In this document: in pieces, positions 9,489 through 20,004 of the stretch
Layout of the letters: each line of letters starts with the position of its first letter
How positions within the stretch are numbered: position 1 is the stretch's first letter
Assembly (NCBI GenBank): GCA_018066805.1
Contig: JAGPVX010000040.1
Coordinates: forward strand, 1 to 56,694
Origin: Paraperlucidibaca sp.
GTDB lineage: Bacteria; Pseudomonadota; Gammaproteobacteria; Pseudomonadales; Moraxellaceae
Reading direction: 5' to 3'
Length of the DNA: 56,694 nucleotides
Notes under the pieces: model-generated
What the model was told of the DNA's origin: nothing
Database searches by the model: none
Seen by the model: only the letters and a program-made list of their open reading frames with translations
Program-made: the position numbers and the translations under genes

Positions 9489-10853
9489 ATGGCGAAGCAA
9501 GGCGGACAACAAGCGCGTGAGATGTTACAAAGCCCAGGTATGCAAAAAGGCATGTCTGAGCTGTGGCGCCGTATCGGCTTTTTGTTGTTGGCCTTGCTGG
9601 TTTTTCGCCTCGGTGCTCACATTCCGGTTCCGGGTATTAACCCGAGCCGGTTAGCTGAGCTATTTGATCAAAATAAAGACACTATCCTGAGCTTGTTTAA
9701 CATGTTCTCGGGTGGTGCTTTAGAGCGCATGTCTATCCTCGCACTCGGCATCATGCCGTATATTTCTGCGTCGATTATCATGCAGCTTGCCGCGACGATT
9801 ATCCCGTCGTTGGAAGCGTTAAAGAAAGAAGGTGAGGCTGGTCGTAGGCAGATCACTCAGTACACTCGCTATGGCACGGTTTTTCTGGCGCTAATTCAAT
9901 CGATTGGCATGTCAGCTGGTTTGGTTTCACAAGGCATAACATTGAATGATGGCATGGCATTTTTTGTGCCTGCAGTAGTTAGCTTGGTTGCCGGGTCTGT
10001 ATTTTTGATGTGGCTTGGCGAACAGATTACTGAGCGCGGTGTTGGTAACGGTATTTCAATGCTGATTTTCGCCGGCATTGTGGCTGGTATGCCTGGCGCC
10101 GTAGGCATGGCTTTAGAGTCAGCTCGCCAAGGTGAGATTGGTATTCTGGCGTTGCTAGTGATTACTGTTCTAGCCATTGCTGTCGTTGCTGCTGTTGTGT
10201 TCATGGAGCGCGGCCAGCGTCGCATTACAGTGCAGTACGCGCAGCGCCAACAGGGTCGCAGAGTATTTGCAGCGCAGCAAAGTCACTTGCCATTAAAGAT
10301 AAACATGGCTGGCGTTATTCCTGCGATTTTTGCTAGCTCGTTATTGTTGTTCCCGGCCAGTATCGGTCAATGGTTTGCACAGTCGCCTAACCCAACGACC
10401 TTCCAGCGTATCTTGCAGGAAATGTCTTTGCTGTTAGCGCCGGCACAGCCGCTGTACTTACTACTGTTTGCCGTACTAATTATTTTCTTCTGCTACTTCT
10501 ACACGGCCTTAGTTTTCAACCCGCGTGATGTAGCAGATAACCTGAAGAAATCTGGTGCTTATATTCCAGGTATTCGTCCAGGTGAGCAAACCAGCCGTTA
10601 TATCGACACCGTATTGGGTCGCTTAACACTGGTTGGGTCGCTTTACATGACAGCTGTATGTCTGTTGCCGATGATTTTACAGGTATCATTCAATGTGCCG
10701 TTTTATCTCGGTGGTACCTCGTTGTTGATTGTCGTGGTTGTGGTGATGGACTTTATGTCTCAAGTTCAATCCCATCTCATGTCGCAGCAGTATGAGTCAT
10801 TGATGAAGAAGGCTAACTTGAAAGGCTTCGGTCCTGCTGGTCAAATTCGTTAA
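9489..10853 (+). CDS. secY: Protein translocase subunit SecY
   Basis: A 454-residue inner-membrane protein with about ten hydrophobic segments, the normal SecY size. Conserved blocks include [15 protein letters not shown] near residue 45 and [14 protein letters not shown] in the second transmembrane segment. [17 protein letters not shown] and [20 protein letters not shown] also match SecY. It forms the protein-conducting channel with SecE and SecG, which are not in the window. It is the penultimate gene of the spc operon. Confidence 0.99.
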   Translation: MAKQGGQQAREMLQSPGMQKGMSELWRRIGFLLLALLVFRLGAHIPVPGINPSRLAELFDQNKDTILSLFNMFSGGALERMSILALGIMPYISASIIMQLAATIIPSLEALKKEGEAGRRQITQYTRYGTVFLALIQSIGMSAGLVSQGITLNDGMAFFVPAVVSLVAGSVFLMWLGEQITERGVGNGISMLIFAGIVAGMPGAVGMALESARQGEIGILALLVITVLAIAVVAAVVFMERGQRRITVQYAQRQQGRRVFAAQQSHLPLKINMAGVIPAIFASSLLLFPASIGQWFAQSPNPTTFQRILQEMSLLLAPAQPLYLLLFAVLIIFFCYFYTALVFNPRDVADNLKKSGAYIPGIRPGEQTSRYIDTVLGRLTLVGSLYMTAVCLLPMILQVSFNVPFYLGGTSLLIVVVVVMDFMSQVQSHLMSQQYESLMKKANLKGFGPAGQIR

Positions 10854-10890
10854 TTCTCGCGTTTAGTAATTTTGTTGGAGTAGGTGGACC

Positions 10891-11007
10891 ATGAAAGTTC
10901 AAGCCTCAGTAAAAAAGATTTGTGGCAACTGTAAAATTGTTCGTCGCAATGGAAGCCTTCGTGTGATCTGCAGCGCTGAACCGCGCCACAAACAACGTCA
11001 AGGTTAA
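10891..11007 (+). CDS. rpmJ: 50S ribosomal protein L36 (zinc-binding type)
   Basis: A 38-residue protein with the sequence start [20 protein letters not shown] and the tail [13 protein letters not shown]. Cys11, Cys14, Cys27 and His33 form the zinc site of the C+ form. Upstream GGAG and GGTGG offer ribosome binding. It lies 37 bases after secY, its normal neighbour. Confidence 0.97.
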   Translation: MKVQASVKKICGNCKIVRRNGSLRVICSAEPRHKQRQG

Positions 11008-11020
11008 TCTCAGCAAACGG

Positions 11021-11049
11021 TTGCATTCGGCCAGTTGAGTCGTTAGACT
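11021..11049 (+). promoter_or_regulatory. Candidate alpha operon promoter
   Basis: TTGCAT (11021-11026) and TAGACT (11044-11049) are 17 bases apart in the 104-base rpmJ-rpsM spacer. About 60 bases of leader follow before rpsM. In E. coli this leader folds into a pseudoknot bound by S4. A similar structure here is possible, but I could not fold it. Confidence 0.4.
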
Positions 11050-11111
11050 CTCGCGCCTTGCGCTTGGTCCGAATCATCGGTCTGATACGAAAAGAAGTGG
11101 AGTAAAGGTCA

Positions 11112-11468
11112 ATGGCTCGTATTGCCGGCGTCAACATTCCTGATAACAAGCATGCGGTCATTTCATTGACCTACATTTTTGGTATCGGTCGCACTACCTC
11201 GGTGAAGATTCTTTCTGCCGTAGGCATCGCACCGGAAACTAAGATCAAAGATCTTACCGATGCGCAGCTCGATTTAGTTCGGGCACAAGTAGCTACACAC
11301 GCAACTGAGGGTGACCTCCGTCGCGAAGTGTCCATGAACATTAAGCGTCTCATGGATTTAGGTTGCTATCGTGGTATGCGTCATCGTCGTGGCCTTCCGG
11401 TCCGCGGTCAGCGTACTAAAACGAATGCTCGTACCCGTAAGGGCCCGCGCAAAGCACTTAAAAAGTAA
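11112..11468 (+). CDS. rpsM: 30S ribosomal protein S13
   Basis: A 118-residue protein beginning [20 protein letters not shown] and ending with [21 protein letters not shown]13 lies in the 30S head and bridges to the 50S central protuberance. It is first in the alpha operon, 35 bases before rpsK. Confidence 0.99.
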   Translation: MARIAGVNIPDNKHAVISLTYIFGIGRTTSVKILSAVGIAPETKIKDLTDAQLDLVRAQVATHATEGDLRREVSMNIKRLMDLGCYRGMRHRRGLPVRGQRTKTNARTRKGPRKALKK

Positions 11469-11503
11469 TTTTTATTCATTCTGCCGAACTCGGAAGCTAA
11501 AAG

Positions 11504-11893
11504 ATGGCGAAAGATAACTCGCGCGCACGTAAGAAGGTGACCCGTCAGGTCTCTGACGGCATCGCGCACATTCATGCGTCTTTTAATAACACCATTGTGA
11601 TGATTACCGATCGTCAAGGTAACGCACTGGCCTGGGCCACCTCTGGTGGTCAGGGCTTCCGCGGTTCCCGCAAGTCCACCCCATTTGCCGCACAGGTTGC
11701 CGCAGAAGTTGCTGGTAAAGCAGCTGCTGAATACGGTTTGAAAAATCTGGATGTGCAAGTGAAGGGTCCGGGCCCGGGCCGCGAATCCGCCGTGCGCGCT
11801 TTGAACGCAGCTGGTTATAAGATCAATAGCATTTCAGATGTGACACCCATCCCGCACAACGGATGCCGTCCTTCTAAAAAGCGTCGCGTGTAA
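11504..11893 (+). CDS. rpsK: 30S ribosomal protein S11
   Basis: A 129-residue protein with [19 protein letters not shown] and the terminal [14 protein letters not shown]. The Asn-Gly in that tail is the site of isoaspartate formation in E. coli S11. S11 lies on the platform near the mRNA exit. rpsD follows after 15 bases. Confidence 0.99.
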   Translation: MAKDNSRARKKVTRQVSDGIAHIHASFNNTIVMITDRQGNALAWATSGGQGFRGSRKSTPFAAQVAAEVAGKAAAEYGLKNLDVQVKGPGPGRESAVRALNAAGYKINSISDVTPIPHNGCRPSKKRRV

Positions 11894-11908
11894 GAGGAGA
11901 CTGGGAAT

Positions 11909-12532
11909 ATGGCTCGTTATATTGGCCCAAAATGTAAGCTCTCCCGTCGCGAAGGAACCGATCTTCAACTGAAGAGCGGCGTTCGTGCACTGGACACCAA
12001 ATGCAAAGCTGATCAAGCACCAGGCCAGCATGGCGCATCCCGCAAGGGTCGCATGTCGGAGTACGGTACTCAGCATCGTGAAAAAATGAAAGTTCGCCGT
12101 ATTTACGGTGTGCTTGAGCGTCAATTCAGCAACTACTACAAAGAAGCTGCTCGTCTTCGTGGTTCAACTGGTGAAAACCTGTTGCTTTTGCTTGAGTCGC
12201 GTTTAGATAACGTTGTGTATCGCATGGGTTTCGGTGCTACTCGCTCCGAATCACGTCAGCTGGTTAGCCACCGCGCAATCTTGGTAAATGGCGTTCGCGT
12301 CAACGTTGCCTCGATTCAGGTAGCTCCTGGTGATGTCATCACTGTTCACGAGAAAGCGAAAGGCCAAGTGCGCGTTAAAAACGCTTTGGAATTAGCTGCT
12401 CAACGTGGTGTTCCAGTATGGCTTCAGGTGGATAACACCAAGCTCGAAGGTACATTTAAGACACGTCCGGAACGTTCCGACTTGTCCTCTGAAATCAACG
12501 AAAACTTGATCGTTGAACTGTACTCCAAGTAA
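11909..12532 (+). CDS. rpsD: 30S ribosomal protein S4
   Basis: A 207-residue protein, one longer than E. coli S4. It starts [20 protein letters not shown] and has an S4 RNA-binding domain around residues 97-160 ([20 protein letters not shown]). S4 nucleates 30S assembly. In E. coli it autoregulates the alpha operon at the leader before rpsM. rpoA follows after 24 bases. Confidence 0.99.
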   Translation: MARYIGPKCKLSRREGTDLQLKSGVRALDTKCKADQAPGQHGASRKGRMSEYGTQHREKMKVRRIYGVLERQFSNYYKEAARLRGSTGENLLLLLESRLDNVVYRMGFGATRSESRQLVSHRAILVNGVRVNVASIQVAPGDVITVHEKAKGQVRVKNALELAAQRGVPVWLQVDNTKLEGTFKTRPERSDLSSEINENLIVELYSK

Positions 12533-12556
12533 TCGCTTGATTTGAGGGTGTCATCC

Positions 12557-13561
12557 ATGTCACAGGTTAATGAGTTTCTGACGCCGCGCAGCATCGCTGT
12601 GCAGGCAGTCAGCGCTACCCGCGCCAAGGTCACCCTGGAGCCGCTTGAACGCGGTTTCGGTCATACGCTGGGTAATGCTTTGCGTCGCATTTTGCTATCT
12701 TCCATGCCCGGTGCGGCAGTGGTCGATGTTGAAATCGAAGGCGTTGAGCATGAGTACAGCGCCATTGAAGGTGTTCAGGAAGATGTCATCGAAATCCTGC
12801 TCAACCTGAAAGGCTTGGCACTAAAATTGTTTGAACAGCAAGAAGCCATTTTAGCGATTGATGCTAAAGGTCCTTGCGTTGTAACTGCTGCCGATTTGTC
12901 GTTGCCACATAACTGCGAAGTGGTTAACCCTTCGCATGTTATTGCAACCTTGGGCGCTAACGCGCACTTGAAAATGAAGCTGCGTGTTGCACGCGGTCGC
13001 GGCTATGAGCCCGCAGACGGTCGTTACGAAGAAGATGAAACGCGTCCAATTGGCCGTTTACTTTTAGATGCTTCGTTTAGCCCGATTCTACGTGTTGCTT
13101 ATGTCGTTGAAAGTGCGCGTGTTGAACAGCGTACTGACTTGGACAAGCTGGTTATTGACTTGGAAACAAACGGTACCATTGATGCTGAAGAAGCGATTCG
13201 TCGCGCAGCAACAGTGTTACAACAGCAAATCGCCGTCTTCGTTGATTTGGAAGCAGATAGCCCATCCGTGGCTCCGCTACCAGGCAACGATGTTGATCCG
13301 ATCTTGTTGCGTCCAGTTGATGACCTAGAGTTAACCGTTCGTTCGGCTAACTGCTTGAAAGCTGAAAATATTTACTACATCGGTGATCTGGTTCAGCGCA
13401 CTGAAGTAGAACTGTTGAAGACGCCGAACTTAGGCAAGAAATCATTGACTGAAATCAAAGATGTCTTGGCTTCCAAAGGCTTGTCTTTGGGGATGCGCTT
13501 GGAGAACTGGCCACCAGCTAGCCTGCGCAATGACGACCGTTTGAATTTTCGCGGCCGTTAA
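12557..13561 (+). CDS. rpoA: DNA-directed RNA polymerase subunit alpha
   Basis: A 334-residue protein from ATG 12557. GAGG at 12544-12547 is the ribosome binding site, and the in-frame TTG at 12542 overlaps it, so that start is rejected. The N-terminal dimerisation domain shows [20 protein letters not shown]. The C-terminal domain (about 245-325) with [18 protein letters not shown] and [16 protein letters not shown] contacts UP elements and activators. It lies between rpsD and rplQ as usual. Confidence 0.99.
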   Translation: MSQVNEFLTPRSIAVQAVSATRAKVTLEPLERGFGHTLGNALRRILLSSMPGAAVVDVEIEGVEHEYSAIEGVQEDVIEILLNLKGLALKLFEQQEAILAIDAKGPCVVTAADLSLPHNCEVVNPSHVIATLGANAHLKMKLRVARGRGYEPADGRYEEDETRPIGRLLLDASFSPILRVAYVVESARVEQRTDLDKLVIDLETNGTIDAEEAIRRAATVLQQQIAVFVDLEADSPSVAPLPGNDVDPILLRPVDDLELTVRSANCLKAENIYYIGDLVQRTEVELLKTPNLGKKSLTEIKDVLASKGLSLGMRLENWPPASLRNDDRLNFRGR

Positions 13562-13592
13562 TCGGCAACTGAATTAGTGTAGGAAGACTGCC

Positions 13593-13979
13593 ATGCGTCA
13601 TCGTAATAGTAATGTAAAACTCGGCCGTACCAGCGCACACCGTAATGCTATGTTCCAAAACATGGCTGTGTCGCTGTTTGAGCATGAGCTGATTCGCACA
13701 ACCTTGCCTAAAGCAAAAGAACTGCGTCGCGTGGCAGAGCCTCTGATCACGCTGGCCAAAAATGACACAGTGGCTAATCGCCGCTTGGCATTTGCCCGCA
13801 CTCGCTCGAAGCAAATGGTTGGCAAATTGTTCACCGTTCTTGGTCCACGTTATAAAGAGCGTAACGGTGGCTATTTGCGTGTATTGAAAGCTGGCAACCG
13901 TCCAGGCGACAACGCACCAATGGCCTATGTTGAGCTCGTTGATCGTGCTATCGCAGGTCCAGCGACTGATGCTGAATAA
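13593..13979 (+). CDS. rplQ: 50S ribosomal protein L17
   Basis: A 128-residue protein starting [21 protein letters not shown]17 lies near the tunnel exit on the 50S. It is the last gene of the alpha operon, and a strong terminator follows 25 bases after its stop. Confidence 0.99.
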   Translation: MRHRNSNVKLGRTSAHRNAMFQNMAVSLFEHELIRTTLPKAKELRRVAEPLITLAKNDTVANRRLAFARTRSKQMVGKLFTVLGPRYKERNGGYLRVLKAGNRPGDNAPMAYVELVDRAIAGPATDAE

Positions 13980-14004
13980 GCATTAAGTTTTGGATGTGTG
14001 ATTC

Positions 14005-14032
14005 AAAAAAGCCAGCTAACGCTGGCTTTTTT
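14005..14032. terminator. Bidirectional terminator between rplQ and uvrA
   Basis: A perfect 12-bp stem (14005-14016 with 14021-14032) has a TAAC loop, an A6 run on the left and a T6 run on the right. It can terminate the ribosomal operon from the left and uvrA from the right. Confidence 0.93.
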
Positions 14033-14066
14033 GTGTCTGAGAATTGCCATTAAAACTACTGCTGGC

Positions 14067-16892
14067 TTATAAGCTCAGCAGTGGCTTCAAAAAGCGTCCT
14101 GTATGCGATGCGGAGTTATTGGCGACATCTTCTGGCGTGCCCTCGGCAATGATCATACCGCCACCGTCGCCACCCTCAGGGCCAAGATCTAAAACCCAGT
14201 CAGCAGTTTTAATGACATCTAGATTGTGCTCAATCACAACGACGGTGTTGCCGGCATCGCGCAGGCGATGCAAGACGCCAAGCAGCTGTTCTATATCGTA
14301 AAAATGCAGGCCGGTAGTTGGTTCATCAAGAATGTACAGTGTGCGTCCGGTGTCACGCTTAGATAGCTCCCGCGCTAACTTCACCCGCTGAGCCTCGCCG
14401 CCAGATAGTGTGGTCGCGGCTTGGCCAAGCGTGATGTAAGAGAGTCCGACATCAATCAGTGTCTGTAGCTTTCGTGCTAGCGCTGGGATGGCGTCGAAGA
14501 ACTCGCGCGCGACCTCTACCGTCATGCCTAAGACTTCGGTAATGGTTTTATTTTTGTAGCGGACATCTAGTGTTTCGCGGTTATACCGCAGGCCTTTGCA
14601 GGTATCGCAGGATACATAGACATCCGGTAGAAAATGCATTTCGACCTTAATGACACCATCACCTTGGCAGGCCTCGCAGCGCCCACCCTTGACGTTAAAT
14701 GAGAATCGACCGGGGCCATAGCCGCGTGAGCGAGCTTCCTGTGTGCCGGCAAATAGCTCACGAATTGGCGTGAACAGGCCGGTATACGTCGCTGGATTAG
14801 AGCGCGGAGTTCTGCCAATAGGGCTTTGATCGATATCGACGACTTTGTCGAGCAGCTCTATGCCTTCAATCGCATCATGTTCCGCAGGATTTCGTTCGCC
14901 AGCACCGTTGAGCTTGGTAGCAGCAATTGGAAATAGCGTGCCGTTGATCAACGTTGATTTGCCAGATCCGGACACGCCTGTGATGCAAGTCATAAGACCG
15001 AGTGGAATGGCGGCAGTTACGTTTTTTAGGTTATTGCCACGCGCACCTACGATGCGGAGCTGTGCTTGAGCATCCGGTGTGTGCCGCTTAGCGGGTATTT
15101 CGATGCGACGGCGACCAGATAAGTAGTCGCCAGTCACCGACTCGGTGCAGTTGATGATGTCGTCGACGTTGCCGCTGGCGATGATTTGCCCGCCATGTGC
15201 ACCTGCGCCTGGGCCAATATCAATTACAAAGTCGGCCGCGCGAATGGCGTCTTCGTCATGCTCAACCACTAATACGCTATTACCGAGGTCACGAAGATGG
15301 ATCAGCGTGCTAAGCAAGCGCTCGTTGTCTCGCTGATGCAGACCAATCGATGGCTCATCGAGCACATACATGACGCCGACTAAGCCTGCACCGATCTGTG
15401 ACGCTAAGCGAATGCGCTGAGCTTCGCCGCCAGACAGCGTATCGGCCGAGCGATTAAGGCTGAGATAGTCTAGGCCGACATTGACCAAGAATTGCAGGCG
15501 GTCGCGAATTTCTTTAAGTATCTTCTCGGCGATTTGGCCTTTTGCACCCGGCAATTTCAGATCGTGAAAATAGGCATTGGCTTTGGCGATAGGCAGGCGC
15601 GAAACCATTGGCAAGTTAGTTTCGCCAACAAAGACATGCCGAGACTCTAGGCGCAGTCGTGAGCCTTCGCAGTCGCTACAGGATGCTGAATTAAGGAACT
15701 GGGACAGGTCTTCGCGGACGCTTGCAGAGTCGGTTTCGCGATAGCGTCGTTCAAGGTTAGTGAGAATGCCTTCAAAGGGGTGGGCGCGTTGTACTTGCCG
15801 TCCACGATCGCCAAGGTATGTGAAGTTAATGTCTTCTTTGTCTGAGCCACTTAATAGTGATTTTTTAATCTTCGCGTTGAGCTCTTCCCACGGCGTATCG
15901 AGACTGAACTGATAATGCTCAGCAAGTGATTCAAGCATGGCGTAATAATAAAAATTGCGCCTATCCCAACCGCGAATAGCACCTTGCGATAGAGAAAGCT
16001 CAGGGTGCGCAATCAAGCGACGCTCATCGAAGTATTGCTTAACGCCAAGGCCATCACAGCTTTGGCAGGCGCCGGCTGGGTTGTTGAATGAAAATAGGCG
16101 CGGCTCTAACTCGGCAATGGCGTAGCCACAATGAGCACAGCTAAAGCGTGCAGAGAACACCATCTCAGCGCCGTCTTCGTTCATCGGCACAACCCAGGCG
16201 ACACCATCAGCAATGCGCAGGGCGGTCTCGAACGATTCTGCCAGCCGTAACTGCAGATCGGCTCGCACTTTAAAGCGGTCAACCACGACTTCAATATTGT
16301 GCTTTTTCTGTTTATCTAGCGCTGGAGCTTCATCAAGATCGACAACGATGCCGTTGATGCGAGCGCGAACAAAACCTTCAGCACGGAGCTTATCAAAGAC
16401 ATGCAAGTGCTCGCCTTTACGCTCACGCACGATCGGCGCTAAGAGCATGAGCGCAGTGCCTTCAGGTATCTCAAGCACGTGATCAACCATTTGGCTGACC
16501 GTTTGTGCTGCTAGCTCAACATTATGCTCTGGGCAGCGTGGCGTGCCTGCGCGGGCAAATAATAGGCGCAGGTAGTCGTGAATCTCGGTAATGGTGCCGA
16601 CCGTTGAGCGAGGATTGTGTGACGTTGATTTTTGCTCGATCGAAATGGCCGGCGATAAGCCTTCGATATGATCAACGTCGGGCTTCTCCATGAGCGATAA
16701 AAATTGCCGTGCATAGGCCGAAAGTGACTCGACATAGCGACGCTGGCCCTCAGCGTAAAGCGTATCGAAAGCGAGTGAAGATTTGCCTGAGCCAGACAGC
16801 CCTGTAATGACGACGAATTTATCGCGAGGGATGTCGACATCAATATTTTTCAGGTTGTGCGTACGTGCGCCACGTACCTTAATGCTATTCAT
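14067..16892 (-). CDS. uvrA: Excinuclease ABC subunit A
   Basis: A 941-residue protein of standard UvrA size, the ATPase that recognises DNA damage with UvrB in nucleotide excision repair. Walker A motifs are GLSGSGKS (residues 31-38) and GVSGSGKST in the second ATPase half. Two ABC signatures read [14 protein letters not shown] and [14 protein letters not shown]. Zinc modules show CAHC with CQSC and CEAC with CDTC. It converges on rplQ and is divergent from the transporter gene. A TATACT -10-like element (minus strand, 16921-16926) lies upstream. I see no canonical LexA box. Confidence 0.99.
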   Translation of the reverse strand: MNSIKVRGARTHNLKNIDVDIPRDKFVVITGLSGSGKSSLAFDTLYAEGQRRYVESLSAYARQFLSLMEKPDVDHIEGLSPAISIEQKSTSHNPRSTVGTITEIHDYLRLLFARAGTPRCPEHNVELAAQTVSQMVDHVLEIPEGTALMLLAPIVRERKGEHLHVFDKLRAEGFVRARINGIVVDLDEAPALDKQKKHNIEVVVDRFKVRADLQLRLAESFETALRIADGVAWVVPMNEDGAEMVFSARFSCAHCGYAIAELEPRLFSFNNPAGACQSCDGLGVKQYFDERRLIAHPELSLSQGAIRGWDRRNFYYYAMLESLAEHYQFSLDTPWEELNAKIKKSLLSGSDKEDINFTYLGDRGRQVQRAHPFEGILTNLERRYRETDSASVREDLSQFLNSASCSDCEGSRLRLESRHVFVGETNLPMVSRLPIAKANAYFHDLKLPGAKGQIAEKILKEIRDRLQFLVNVGLDYLSLNRSADTLSGGEAQRIRLASQIGAGLVGVMYVLDEPSIGLHQRDNERLLSTLIHLRDLGNSVLVVEHDEDAIRAADFVIDIGPGAGAHGGQIIASGNVDDIINCTESVTGDYLSGRRRIEIPAKRHTPDAQAQLRIVGARGNNLKNVTAAIPLGLMTCITGVSGSGKSTLINGTLFPIAATKLNGAGERNPAEHDAIEGIELLDKVVDIDQSPIGRTPRSNPATYTGLFTPIRELFAGTQEARSRGYGPGRFSFNVKGGRCEACQGDGVIKVEMHFLPDVYVSCDTCKGLRYNRETLDVRYKNKTITEVLGMTVEVAREFFDAIPALARKLQTLIDVGLSYITLGQAATTLSGGEAQRVKLARELSKRDTGRTLYILDEPTTGLHFYDIEQLLGVLHRLRDAGNTVVVIEHNLDVIKTADWVLDLGPEGGDGGGMIIAEGTPEDVANNSASHTGRFLKPLLSL

Positions 16893-16990
16893 GCTGAAGC
16901 CTAGAAAAAATCAATGTTCCAGTATACGCAAAAGCGGCGCCCATCCGCAGGCTAATGCGCTAGATCAAATGCTAGACAAGATAAAAATCC

Positions 16991-17023
16991 AGCACTGTGC
17001 CGTGAGCAAGTCAGTGCTAGAAT
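16991..17023 (+). promoter_or_regulatory. Inverted repeat and -10-like element before the MFS gene
   Basis: AGCACTG (16991-16997) and CAGTGCT (17012-17018) form a perfect 7-bp inverted repeat with a 14-base spacer. TAGAAT at 17018-17023, a 5/6 match to the sigma-70 -10 box, overlaps its right arm. The repeat could be an operator or an RNA hairpin. No good -35 is visible. Confidence 0.3.
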
Positions 17024-17054
17024 CATGCCCCCAGATTTTCGTTGTCAGACCAAT

Positions 17055-18458
17055 ATGTCCGCAATGACCACCGGTGAGCGTCACGCCGTATTCTCACTAG
17101 CCACGATTTTCTCACTGCGCATGGTCGGTCTTTTCATGATCTTGCCGGTGTTTTCGGTATATGGCGCCTCGTTAGATGGCGCAACACCACTATTGATAGG
17201 TCTTGCTGTCGGTAGTTACGGGCTAGCACAGCTGATGCTGCAAATTCCCTTCGGTTTATGGGCTGACCGTTTCGATCGAAAAAAGCTCATCCTCATCGGC
17301 TTATTACTGTTTGTCATTGGCGGCGCTGTGGCGGCGCAAGCGACGAGTATTTGGTGGGTCATTATTGGCCGATTTTTGCAAGGCGCAGGCGCAATTTCAG
17401 CTGTAGTGATGGCGCTGCTGTCGGACTTGGTGCGTGATGAGCATCGTACGCGCGCGATGGCGGTAGTGGGCATGAGTATTGGTATTTCCTTCGCCATTGC
17501 CTTTGTATTAGGGCCTTGGGTAGCCGATATTTTTGGCTTGTCTGGGCTGTTTTGGGTAACCACTATCATGGGTGTTGCCGCCATGCTGCTCTGTGTTTGG
17601 CGGGTGCCGCGTGCTCGTCAAGCCCAGCGCCAGCTGCCGCCACACTACATGACGCATTTGCGTGAAATGCTCGCAGTACCTGAGTTGCGTCGATTAAATA
17701 TAGGTATTTTTACACTGCACTTGGTGATGACTGCTTGCTTTGTGTCGTTGCCACCATTACTAGTTGCGGCGGGATTGCCCGTGAGTCAGCACGGCTGGCT
17801 GTATTTGCCGGTGATGTTGATTGCTTTTATTGCGCTGATCCCTGCGGTGATTATTGCTGAGAAAAAGCACCGCATGCGGGAGGTTTATTTGAGTGCCGTG
17901 GTGCTGTTATTTGTCGCCATGATTGCCTTGGCATTTGCGCATAAAGGACTGGTTGCTCTCATTATTTCGGTGGCGCTATTTTTCTTCGCATTTAATCTGC
18001 TTGAAGCACTACTTCCGTCGTTGGTGAGCAAAATCAGCCCCGCTGGCGGCAAAGGTACGGCGATGGGTATTTACAGTACATCGCAGTTTTTAGGTGCATT
18101 TTTGGGCGGCGTTACCGGCGGAGCGTTGCATCAATGGCAGCAGGGCGGCGGGCTATTCTTAGTACTGGCAGTCGCGACGATGTTTTGGCTATGGCGTGCC
18201 TACTCCATGGCACAGCCAGCCTATTTGCATAGCGTAATACTGCAACCAGAGGGTGAGGGTCGTGGCCAGGTTGGCGAGGCAAGTCCAGGTATAGGGCAGT
18301 TACTGAGCGAACAAGCATTGTCGGATATTCGTGCGCTTGCTGGCGTAGAGGAGCTTGTCGTGCTTCCCGATGATGCGCTGATTTATTTGAAAGTTGATAA
18401 GCTGCACTGGCAGCCAGAATCGCTGACGCCATGGCCAGTAAGAATAATTGCCACATAA
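17055..18458 (+). CDS. YajR-like major facilitator transporter with C-terminal YAM domain
   Basis: A 467-residue protein from ATG 17055, with about twelve hydrophobic segments. Motif [13 protein letters not shown], follows transmembrane segment 2. The C-terminal 60 residues after the membrane part ([20 protein letters not shown] and onward) resemble the cytoplasmic ferredoxin-like YAM domain of E. coli YajR, a proton-driven exporter of unknown substrate. In-frame ATGs at 17025 and 17064 are alternatives, and none has a clear Shine-Dalgarno. The TAGAAT at 17018-17023 would exclude 17025 if it is the -10. It lies between uvrA and ssb, as in Pseudomonas. Confidence 0.88.
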   Translation: MSAMTTGERHAVFSLATIFSLRMVGLFMILPVFSVYGASLDGATPLLIGLAVGSYGLAQLMLQIPFGLWADRFDRKKLILIGLLLFVIGGAVAAQATSIWWVIIGRFLQGAGAISAVVMALLSDLVRDEHRTRAMAVVGMSIGISFAIAFVLGPWVADIFGLSGLFWVTTIMGVAAMLLCVWRVPRARQAQRQLPPHYMTHLREMLAVPELRRLNIGIFTLHLVMTACFVSLPPLLVAAGLPVSQHGWLYLPVMLIAFIALIPAVIIAEKKHRMREVYLSAVVLLFVAMIALAFAHKGLVALIISVALFFFAFNLLEALLPSLVSKISPAGGKGTAMGIYSTSQFLGAFLGGVTGGALHQWQQGGGLFLVLAVATMFWLWRAYSMAQPAYLHSVILQPEGEGRGQVGEASPGIGQLLSEQALSDIRALAGVEELVVLPDDALIYLKVDKLHWQPESLTPWPVRIIAT

Positions 18459-18521
18459 GGTGGCGAAGCCTAGGTCACTGGTCTACATTAGTTTTAACAA
18501 AATAGCGTTTAGGAGAGAGCC

Positions 18522-19043
18522 ATGCGTGGTGTAAATAAGGTCATTTTGGTGGGTAATTTAGGGCGCGATCCCGAGGTACGTTATTTGCCGTCAGGTGGTG
18601 CCGTGGCCAATATCACTGTCGCTACCAGCGAGGCTTGGAAGGATAAAAATACCGGCGCTATGCAAGAGCAAACTGAATGGCATCGTGTGGTTTTTTACGG
18701 GCGTTTAGCTGAAATTGCTGGCGAATACTTGCGCAAGGGCTCTAAGGTTTATCTAGAAGGCAGTCTGCACACACGTAAGTGGCAGGACAAGGCGACAGGC
18801 CAAGACAAGTACGCAACCGAAATTAAAGCGATGGCTATGCAAATGCTAGATGGCAAGGGCGGCAATTCATCAAGCTCAGATGATGGTAATGCACCATCGT
18901 ATGATGACTATGATGGTGGTAGTTCGTCGCAAGCCAAGGCTCCAGCAGCTCGGCCATCGTCGCCGCGCCCAAGCCCGTCTGCGCCGCCGCGAGCCGCCGC
19001 GCCGGCAGCAATGGAAGATTTCGATGACGACATCCCGTTCTAG
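18522..19043 (+). CDS. ssb: Single-stranded DNA-binding protein
   Basis: A 173-residue SSB beginning [20 protein letters not shown]. The OB fold occupies about residues 1-110 ([37 protein letters not shown]). A disordered Ser/Pro/Ala-rich linker follows, then the acidic tip DFDDDIPF that recruits partner proteins. AGGAGAG precedes the ATG. It is transcribed away from uvrA, with the MFS gene in between. Confidence 0.99.
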   Translation: MRGVNKVILVGNLGRDPEVRYLPSGGAVANITVATSEAWKDKNTGAMQEQTEWHRVVFYGRLAEIAGEYLRKGSKVYLEGSLHTRKWQDKATGQDKYATEIKAMAMQMLDGKGGNSSSSDDGNAPSYDDYDGGSSSQAKAPAARPSSPRPSPSAPPRAAAPAAMEDFDDDIPF

Positions 19044-19069
19044 CGCTTTCCCGCGCTTCGTAAGTGAAT

Positions 19070-19099
19070 CGACGCCCCTTTGACGGGGCGTTCGTTTTT
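19070..19099 (+). terminator. Terminator after ssb
   Basis: ACGCCCC (19072-19078) pairs with GGGGCGT (19085-19091), followed by TCG and a T5 run at 19095-19099. It begins about 25 bases after the ssb stop. Confidence 0.8.
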
Positions 19100-19157
19100 G
19101 TAACAGGGCATCGTAGAGTGCGGCAAAGTGGGAAATTTCACGCTATGATGTCGCCAC

Positions 19158-19163
19158 TATAAG
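19158..19163 (+). promoter_or_regulatory. -10-like element before gspN
   Basis: TATAAG at 19158-19163 lies between the ssb terminator and gspN, about 50 bases before the chosen gspN start. A TTTCAC at 19136-19141 could be a weak -35 with a 16-base spacer. Evidence is motif match only. Confidence 0.3.
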
Positions 19164-19212
19164 AGTTACGTCTTGTTTGTTATTTGCTCTGCTAGATGAC
19201 AGCAAGACCGCG

Positions 19213-19938
19213 ATGTCTGTTGAGGTCTCTTTGAAGCGTTTTGCCTTCGTTTGTCTATTGCTCTTGGTATTTGGCTTTTCAGTCCTATATCACGCACCCG
19301 CTCGCCTGCTTGCGCCTCTAATGCAGCCCACTATTGGCGTCAGTAATTGGGGCGGCACGTTGTTTAACGGTCAAATGCTGGGTGCCTATAGCCAAAAGCC
19401 ATTCTTCATTACTTGGCAATGGCGAGCCGCGGAAGTCTTACGCTTGCGCTTAAGCGCCAATGCCAGCGTTGCCGGACCTTTTGATGCGGTGCTAGCGGCA
19501 TCGAAAAGCCCCTTAGGCTGGCAAATGGATTTGACTGATTTGCGCTTGCCTGCCGGTCAAAGCGTTTTCTTAGGTCCTGGGACAGCTATCCCTGCCTGGA
19601 AAAGTCCATCCTTAGTAATTGCTCGCTCTAGCGATGGTTATTGGACTCAGGCCGAAGGTTCGCTACTAACAGCTGGCGGCATGCTGCGTTTAAATTTGCA
19701 GGGCCAAGTGCAGGAAATTAACCTGCCGAGCTCGACGCTTAATTGGACTATTAAAGACGGTAATTTGGTCGGCGATTTACGCCAACGCGAGGGCAATATG
19801 GCCTTGGCGACGCTGACACTGACTCATGACAATCGCATTCAATGGCAGATTCGTGATCGTTTGCTGCGCTTAAAGCCGACTTATAGCAGCACCAATAGTC
19901 CCGACCTGATTGTTTTGACTGTGGCTGAGCCATTATGA
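19213..19938 (+). CDS. gspN: Type II secretion system protein N
   Basis: A 241-residue protein from ATG 19213 (MSVEVSLKRFAFVCLLLLVF) with one N-terminal membrane anchor (about residues 9-25) and a periplasmic remainder rich in beta strands. The segment SNWGGTLFNGQMLG followed by an alternating W/L pattern fits the GspN (PulN-like) family, an accessory inner-membrane component of type II secretion. An in-frame TTG at 19177 is the alternative start. The adjacent gspC and gspD support the call. The family is poorly conserved, so naming leans on context. Confidence 0.8.
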   Translation: MSVEVSLKRFAFVCLLLLVFGFSVLYHAPARLLAPLMQPTIGVSNWGGTLFNGQMLGAYSQKPFFITWQWRAAEVLRLRLSANASVAGPFDAVLAASKSPLGWQMDLTDLRLPAGQSVFLGPGTAIPAWKSPSLVIARSSDGYWTQAEGSLLTAGGMLRLNLQGQVQEINLPSSTLNWTIKDGNLVGDLRQREGNMALATLTLTHDNRIQWQIRDRLLRLKPTYSSTNSPDLIVLTVAEPL

Positions 19939-20004
19939 CGGCGGCCTATTCACTGTGGCATGATGCCGACACTATTAAGCTAGCCATAAGTGAGGGCCTA
20001 GAAC

